Positions 58,824 through 64,000 of a DNA stretch of 64,000 bases are shown piece by piece. Source of the DNA: Sapria himalayana (Eukaryota; Streptophyta; Magnoliopsida; Malpighiales; Rafflesiaceae); assembly GCA_029783825.1 (NCBI GenBank), contig JAREIK010001723.1, positions 855,977 through 919,976 of the forward strand, written 5' to 3'. Position numbers and translations under genes: made by a program. Under the pieces are notes generated by a model. It had not been told where the DNA came from, did not search any database, and was given only the letters and a program-made list of their open reading frames with translations. Within the stretch, counting starts at the first letter, position 1. Each line of letters starts with the position of its first letter.

Positions 58824-59412
58824 TTTTTATTTTTCGTACTTTTTTCTAGAGAGAGAAGCTTTAGAGAGAGAAAATAAAAAAAAAAAGCAAATTATATTAC
58901 CCGGTAAAAGCAATGAGGTCACTCACGTGCACGATGCACCGCAGCCCGCAGGAAGCTTTGATGTTCAAAACTCAAGTTGAGTTTCACGAAAATCCAAGCC
59001 GAAATCAAAAACACGAGGGCCGAGAGAGAGAAGCACGGATTATGTGAGAGAGAAAAAATATAGAGAGGATTAATGTTTTTGAAAAACATAAATTTTATAG
59101 GGAGGGGGGTAGAATTTATAGGATGATTAAAGTTTTTTTTTTTTTAAAAAAGTATTTTTTTATTATTTTTTTGAATTTTTTTATTATTTTTAAGGGGCAG
59201 AATCACGAGGACCGTCGGATTCTGCCCCCTAGCCGTTGGAGTCGAATCCAAGGGCTGAAAATCGCTCAAATTTCAAAATTTTTTTTTTCCCGTTAGATAT
59301 ATCGATTTTCTCGGTTTTCGGCAGAAAATACCATGGGTCGGGTCTGTTTGGACCCGACCCGCGGTCTTTTAACCGGGGGGGGGGCCCTGAGCGGCTGAGC
59401 CTGATGTGTCGA

Positions 59413-59468
59413 GTGACTCGAGTCACGACTCAGTGAGTCGTGACTCGTGACCGTGAGTCGCGACTCAC
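59413..59468. promoter_or_regulatory. Cluster of TGACTC palindromes near the 5' end of hAT C
   Basis: gtgactcgagtcac (59413-59426) and gtgagtcgcgactcac (59453-59468) are perfect palindromes, with a near-palindrome acgactcagtgagtcgt between them. All are built from TGACTC/GAGTCA. The cluster sits about 250-300 bp inside the element's 5' end, upstream of its transposase. Candidate transposase-binding or bZIP-type promoter sites (inference). Confidence 0.5.
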
Positions 59469-61580
59469 GCCACGGCACGCGTGGCACGCCGCCAGTGCCA
59501 CGCGTGCCTGCGGGACCGGCACGGGATGGACCCGTGCCGGCGTGCCGTGCCTAGGCACGAGCCGTGCCGGGCCAGGCACGGCTCGTGCCTTGCTTCGCCC
59601 GGGCACGGCACGGGCCCGGGCACAGTTTTTGAACGTGCCGGGCCGGCCCAGGCACGGCCGAACCGTGCCGTGCCTCGTGCTGGGCCGGGCCGGCCCGGCC
59701 CGTTTGACACCTCTAATCATGGCAGTCTCAGAAAGTGGACCAATGTTTTTGAAAGCAATAAACTGCGAAGGAGAGATTAAGGACAAACATTTTATAGCTG
59801 ATTTATTGATTAATGCTATACAAGAGATTGGTCCACAAAAGGTAGTTCAAGTTATAACTGATAATGCTGCAGCTTGCAAAGCAGCAGGATACATTGTGGA
59901 ATCAAAATTTCGGCATATCTTTTGGACCCCGTGTGTGGTTCATACTCTTAATCTTGCTTTGAAGAATATTTGTGCACCAACAAACTCTAAATATGATGAT
60001 ATGATGGAACAGTGTGGTTGGATCGCTCAAGTATCAAGTGATATTTTTTTTATCAAGAATTTCATTATGAATCATGCAATGAGATTATCAATGTTTAATA
60101 ATCATTGCAAGCTGAAGTTACTTTCAGTGGCCGATACACGGTTTGCTTCAACTATTGTTATGATTAAACGATTTAAAACAATAAAAAGAGGTTTGGAGCA
60201 ATTAGTGATAAGTGAAGAATGGGAAATGTATAAAGATGATGATTTAGTGAAAGCTAAAGAAGTAAAGGATAAAATCCTAAATGAAGACTTTTGGATGAAT
60301 GTAGATTATATCCTCAGTTTTACAACTCCTATTTATGAGATGCTTCGATTAGCTGACACTGATAAACCTTGCCTTCACAATATTTATGAGTGGTGGGATT
60401 CTATGATCGAAAAAGTAAAGGAAGCTATTTTTAAGAAAGAACATAAAAGCCCCACAGATAATTCAAGGTATACTTTTAATTTAATTTTTAATTTTTATTA
60501 TTTTGATTGAAAGTTTAAGTTTTAATTATAATTGAACTTATATGATTTGCTATGTATTTTAACCTATAGGTTTTTTTATATTGTGAATGATATCCTGGTG
60601 GAAAGATGGAATAAAAGCCACACACCTTTACATTCTCTTGCTCATTCCTTAAATCCAAGGTAATCTTACGAGTTTAAATTATAGATTATGATAATTTTAA
60701 TATAAATGATATTCTATGATTTTTAATATTTTATAACTAATGTTATAACATAACTTGCAGGTATTATAGTCAACAATGGCTTGCAGAGTCTGGTGATCGT
60801 GTTCCACCACATCGAGATTTAGAAATAGTAAGAGAAAGAAACAAATATTTTGAGAGATATTTTTCTAATGAAGGTGAAAGGAGAAGAGCAAATGACGAGT
60901 ATGCTATATTTTCGGCATTTTTTGAAGATTTTTCTAGTAGTGATCCCATAAAAGACAAGTGGTATATGAGTCCTATTAAATGGTGGGTTGTTCATGAAAC
61001 TGCTGCACCGATGCTTCAATCTATTGCATTAAAATTGTTAGGACAACCTTGTTCATCCTCATGTTGTGAAAGAAATTGGAGCACTTATAATTTTATTCAC
61101 TCCATGAAGAGAAACAAGTTGACACCACAAAGAGCTGAAGACTTAGTTTATATCCATAACAATCTTCGACTTCTGTCAATGAGATCTCCAAACTATAATG
61201 AAGGCGAATCTAAAATGTGGGACATTGGAGGTGATGGTTTTGAATCAATGGATATTGAAAATGCTGGAATTCTCGAGATTGCAGATCTTTCTCTTGATGA
61301 ACCTGAACTGGAAGCTATTTTGTTTGATTCATAAGAAAATGCGAATCTTTTGTTTTAATATTTCTTATGTTTGTGTTTGAATGTTTGTAAAAATAAAGTT
61401 TGAGCATTTTATTTATTTATTTAAATTTCTGTTAATGTTAAATATTTATATTTAATTTTTTTTTCATGTCGTGTCCTAGCCGCATCCGTATCCTAGTTTT
61501 TTGAAATTTGCCGTGTCCCCGTATCCTTCCGTGTCGTATCCGCGTGTCCGTATCCGTATCCGTGCAACATAGCATACCAC

Positions 61581-61967
61581 AACACATCCCTTACAGAGAA
61601 AACATGTTGTCATTGTCACTGCACACATATACAACCATTGCACACAGAATGCCATTGTATTAGCACTATATACGCAATGCACCTCACTACACACCACTAC
61701 ACAAATGCACAATGCACCATGTCAAGCCTGCACCACATTTCCATTGTGCCACATTGATATCACTATTGCATTCATGCTCAACGCACAACACAAACTCTGT
61801 CATACAGCTGCACCATGGCATCATATGATGCCACCGCATTATGACCATCACAACAAAATGTCATTGAACACATATTTGTGCCATTGGACACAATGTGCTT
61901 CACTGTACACACACAGATACCCCACTACACATACTTCTACCTCACTCAAGGATTTGCATAATTTTTA
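61581..61967 (-). other. CA-rich leader of the copia remnant
   Basis: Continuation of the CA-rich tract 53880-54013 after element B. Irregular 'cactacac', 'gcacaatgc' and 'ccattg' words, non-periodic. It is the approximate reverse complement in style of 63150-63560. The open frame at 61705-61968 (His/Cys-rich) reflects this composition. Confidence 0.45.
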
Positions 61968-62460
61968 GTTCTGATATCATGATGTGAATAATAAAAATGC
62001 ACACTAAAAATCAAAATCACAATGGTACAAAGGTTCTTAATCTTACATATAATAGTAGAAGTAATTAGCATCATGTAAGTTAGATACACACATCAAAAAA
62101 ATAAAAAATAACACAAATAAAAGATAAACAAATATTATAACAATTACTATTTTTAAATATTCAAGCATTGTAGTGATTCAAAAAATAACTTCTACAAATT
62201 TTCATGAAACCATTAGAATGAAGGAGATCATACCCAATGCATAATATTCTCGCTAACACATGGTAGCAAGAGCTTAATATCTCAATAATCTAATTTTTAA
62301 AACTTAAAAAAATTAAGTTTGATGAGTCTCGAACCTAAGATCTATCATAATTTAATACATTGAGACATGATCTCCAAGGCTCCAACTCCAATACATACGT
62401 GCAACATGAGGACTTCCCGAATAATTCACAATCTCAGTATTATTCTTGGTCAAATATTTA
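61968..62460 (-). repeat. Primer site and 5' LTR of the copia remnant
   Basis: 'ttctgatatcatg' (61970-61982), reverse complement 'catgatatcagaa', is a decayed initiator-Met-tRNA primer site. The LTR follows to the right and matches the left LTR in ordered blocks to about 62455 ('cagtattattcttgg'). The outer edge is approximate. Confidence 0.5.
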
Positions 62461-63099
62461 TATCTTATAATTTTTAATAAGATCCTAAGTTTTTCAAAAA
62501 TTATATTATTAAACAATAAATATCCTTAGTTTATGTTTCAAAAAAAAGATTTGGCTTTGAAGAAGCAATCTTGTTTGAAAGATTATTTCTAAAATATTTC
62601 ATTTAAAAATAGTTTCAAAAATTCCTTTTTTATTTTTTTAAAATCTATGATGATCAAACTTATTCCAAAAACTTTCTATTTTGTTTAGAAAAAATATTTT
62701 TTTAATAAAATCATCCTTCAAACTCTATTATCACAATTCAATTATTTGAATTCTATTCTATTCAAAAACAAAAAAAAAATATTTATCAAAGAAATAATTT
62801 ACCAAAAATAATTTCAATAGTATTAAATTAGGAAAATATTATTTAAAATAAATTTTCAAAGTCTAGAAGGAATATTTTTTTATTAATCCCAATTTTTAAA
62901 ACCCATTTTTAATAAATTTTCTCAAATTATAACTATGATATTGCTCATATTTTTTATTTTTTTTATTATGTTTATGATATGAGTTTACAACATGTGAGTT
63001 GACACAGTTATTTTTTTTATTTATATAGGTTAGGATCACATTTCCATATGGTATAAAATCATGTTTGAGTTTATTTATTTTTTGTGTTTACTTTTATGA
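62461..63099 (+). repeat. Probable 5' LTR of a second copia copy in opposite orientation
   Basis: AT-rich DNA ending directly before a + strand primer-site motif at 63100. Its last part ('ttttttgtgtttacttttatga') resembles in element sense the end of the neighbouring LTR. The left edge is not resolved; no target duplication seen. Confidence 0.35.
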
Positions 63100-63111
63100 T
63101 GATATCAAAGC
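63100..63111 (+). other. Primer binding site, initiator-Met-tRNA type (decayed)
   Basis: tgatatcaaagc matches TGGTATCAGAGC at 10 of 12 positions, both differences being G-to-A. It is followed by a GT-rich leader like that of the neighbouring copia read in element sense. Confidence 0.5.
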
Positions 63112-63560
63112 TAAAATGTGCACACCTAAAAGAAAAATAATGTAAGTATAATGAACAAATGTAGTGTAGCGCATGACAAATGTAGTGTAGCGCATGACAA
63201 TGTAAGTATGATGATAGTATGGCTATATGGCATTACTTGTATGTTGCAAGCAACTATATAATGTGGCATGAGTGACTATGTGTGGCATAGAATAGTTCAT
63301 GGAAATGTGTGTTATGTGGCAGTGTGACATGGTGCACGACATAGCATTGCATTGGTATGTACAATAAAGTGATATGTTATGGTGCAATTTGGTGCACACG
63401 TGACAATGTGATGTAATGTGGTGACAATGTAGTGTGGCATACTATGAGTATGGTGCTATGTGGTACACGTATGGCAATGTAGTGTGACATGGTTGGTGAG
63501 ATATTTTATTGTATTTACGATATGATGTATGAGTGTGATGTTACATTAATATTTATTTGC
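63112..63560 (+). other. GT-rich leader with short tandem duplication
   Basis: The + strand is rich in 'atgtggcatg', 'agtgtgacatgg' and 'tggtgcac' words. A 21-bp unit, 'acaaatgtagtgtagcgcatg', is repeated exactly twice at about 63154-63197. No gag frame is readable before the window ends. Confidence 0.45.
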
Positions 63561-64000
63561 TAAGTTGTGATAGATGGAGGAATTAAAAATGCCAATTATT
63601 ACTAAATAAAAGCTAGAATAGATAAATTATACAAAAATGAAATATTAAATTACATATGCAGTTTTTTAATCAAGAGAAACGTAATCATCAGACAAAAAAC
63701 CCTCTTGGTGATGAGATTAAGACATTCTAGTTGTTGGTTGATTTATAATTATTAATTATTGTATGACAACCTATGTGACAAAAGAGTGGTCTCTTGCATT
63801 AACTAAAGGTCTAATGAAAACTAATAGTATCCTTATAATAATCAAGGATTATGCGTATATAAGATAGATAGGCAGAATAAACTATTATTCATTATAATCA
63901 TTTCAAATAGTTAGCTAACTAATTCTTAAAGATATTCCTAATAGAAGTAAACGTGACTAATGAAGTTAGATATAAAGAATAATTTTTTGGCATGATATTA
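63561..64000. other. AT-rich right end of the window, nothing recognised
   Basis: Presumably interior of the second copia copy or flanking DNA. No domain, repeat or RNA gene seen. Confidence 0.4.

Larger units (their letters stand above)
55991..59715 (-). mobile_element. hAT transposon C, 3725 bp, nested in hAT B
   Basis: Terminal repeats TAGAGGTGTCAAACGGGCCGG are perfect at both ends. The 8-bp duplication atcatggc is at 55983-55990 and 59716-59723, and the empty site is present in element A. The subterminal 250-300 bp at each side are GC-rich with many 'cgggcacggc' repeats. The transposase is on the - strand. The terminal sequence belongs to the widespread plant hAT group with TAGGGGTGTCAAACGGGC-like ends (RICESLEEPER/DAYSLEEPER-like coding type). 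It is the youngest insertion in the nest. Confidence 0.95.
55263..61334 (+). pseudogene. hAT transposase, copy B: intact frame interrupted by hAT C, zinc-finger Cys lost
   Basis: Exon 1 is in two parts (55263-55990 and 59724-60467) around the insertion; exon 2 is 60570-60659; exon 3 is 60761-61334. Without C, 711 codons are continuous. N-terminal BED zinc finger: C46, then Tyr at 49 (TAT at 55407-55409, where copy A has TGT Cys), H63 and C75. Catalytic core: D228 in CSDGWSD, D289 in VITDNA, E624 in SSSCCERNWSTY. C-terminal dimerisation region about residues 590-660, then an acidic tail ending EAILFDS. The protein would bind terminal repeats and cut and paste the element. As it stands it stops inside C, and loss of C49 should weaken DNA binding. 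About a dozen residues differ from copy A. Confidence 0.9.
54022..61572 (+). mobile_element. hAT transposon B, 7551 bp including nested element C
   Basis: Ends CTGTGTTGCACGGACACGG (left) and CTATGTTGCACGGATACGG (right, reverse complement); perfect 8-bp duplication cataccac at 54014-54021 and 61573-61580. Removing C (3725 bp) and one of its 8-bp duplications leaves 3818 bp, almost identical to element A (3835 bp) in inverted orientation. The different duplications of A and B show separate insertions rather than a segmental inversion. B disrupts the CA-rich leader of a copia remnant. Confidence 0.95.
50882..62460 (-). mobile_element. Copia remnant with LTRs, host of hAT B
   Basis: A left LTR (50882 to about 52185) and a right LTR (about 61981-62460) share ordered blocks: 'aatcaaaatcataattgtacaaagattcttaatc' versus 'aatcaaaatcacaatggtacaaaggttcttaatc', and 'caggacttcccaaatatcatagtatta' versus 'gaggacttcccgaataattcacaatctcagtatta'. 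A decayed primer site lies inside the right LTR. Integrase is readable on the - strand; RT and RNase H are missing. hAT B inserted into the leader/gag side, splitting a CA-rich tract (53880-54021 and 61573-61967). Confidence 0.6.

Noticed and set aside
59440..60510. A long + strand open frame that looks like a fusion of an Arg/Gly-rich domain to hAT transposase
   Set aside because: It begins in the GC-rich terminal part of element C and crosses the C/B junction at 59715/59716 by chance. Only the part from 59724 is real B exon 1, and its last codons after 60467 are intron.
40711..61572. A and B as arms of one segmental inverted duplication
   Set aside because: Each has its own perfect, different 8-bp target duplication and the flanks outside are unrelated, so they are independent insertions.

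Overview
This window is nuclear DNA from a flowering plant. It is very AT-rich, with no operons and no dense genes. Ty1/copia and Ty3/gypsy retrotransposons with plant-type tRNA primer sites, plant hAT DNA transposons with 8-bp target-site duplications, and two short GT-AG exons matching plant COX11 support this. A monocot is plausible but I cannot prove it. Almost all recognisable sequence is transposable elements, mostly old and full of stops. The only host-gene sequence I can name is the last two coding exons of the mitochondrial copper chaperone COX11 (minus strand, 49192-49459).

Layout. 1-2690: remnants of a retroelement 3' part, including an env-position 'plant mobile-domain' reading frame. 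2690-13115: decayed Ty3/gypsy element of Athila/Tat type in + orientation (LTR end, tRNA-Asp-type primer site, gag, protease, RT, RNase H, integrase, polypurine tract, 3' LTR with an internal tandem duplication), carrying two small DNA-transposon-like insertions. 13230-16316: decayed copia in - orientation with an unexplained gene-like island inside. 17060-27990: mostly AT-rich unassigned DNA with microsatellites, a possible LTR pair, a GC-rich fold-back and a perfect hairpin. 28094-39384: a decayed but structurally complete copia (- orientation) whose 3' LTR holds an old hAT copy. 39792-40125: hAT MITE. 40711-44545: young hAT element A (- orientation). 45340-46010: decayed chromovirus-like gypsy RT (- orientation). 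49192-49459: COX11 exons. 50882-62460: a copia remnant (- orientation) into which young hAT element B (54022-61572, + orientation) inserted; element B was then hit by a second, different hAT, element C (55991-59715, transposase on - strand). From about 62461 a further copia copy begins in + orientation.

The best-supported story is a three-level nest with exact 8-bp target duplications at each hAT level (copia, then hAT B, then hAT C), plus a near-identical sister of B, element A, lying head-to-head 9.5 kb away with its own different duplication. A and B encode the same roughly 711-aa, three-exon hAT transposase. Each is broken in a different way: A by a 1-bp frameshift; B by the C insertion and by loss of a zinc-finger cysteine. 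Element C has three in-frame stops in an otherwise continuous reading frame. C belongs to the same terminal-repeat superclass as an old 1.8-kb copy at 28871-30666 and two MITEs, so that lineage has struck this locus at several ages.

Work was by eye only. Domain calls on decayed elements rest on recognised conserved blocks read through stops. Boundaries of degenerate parts are approximate, while the hAT boundaries and target duplications were read base by base.
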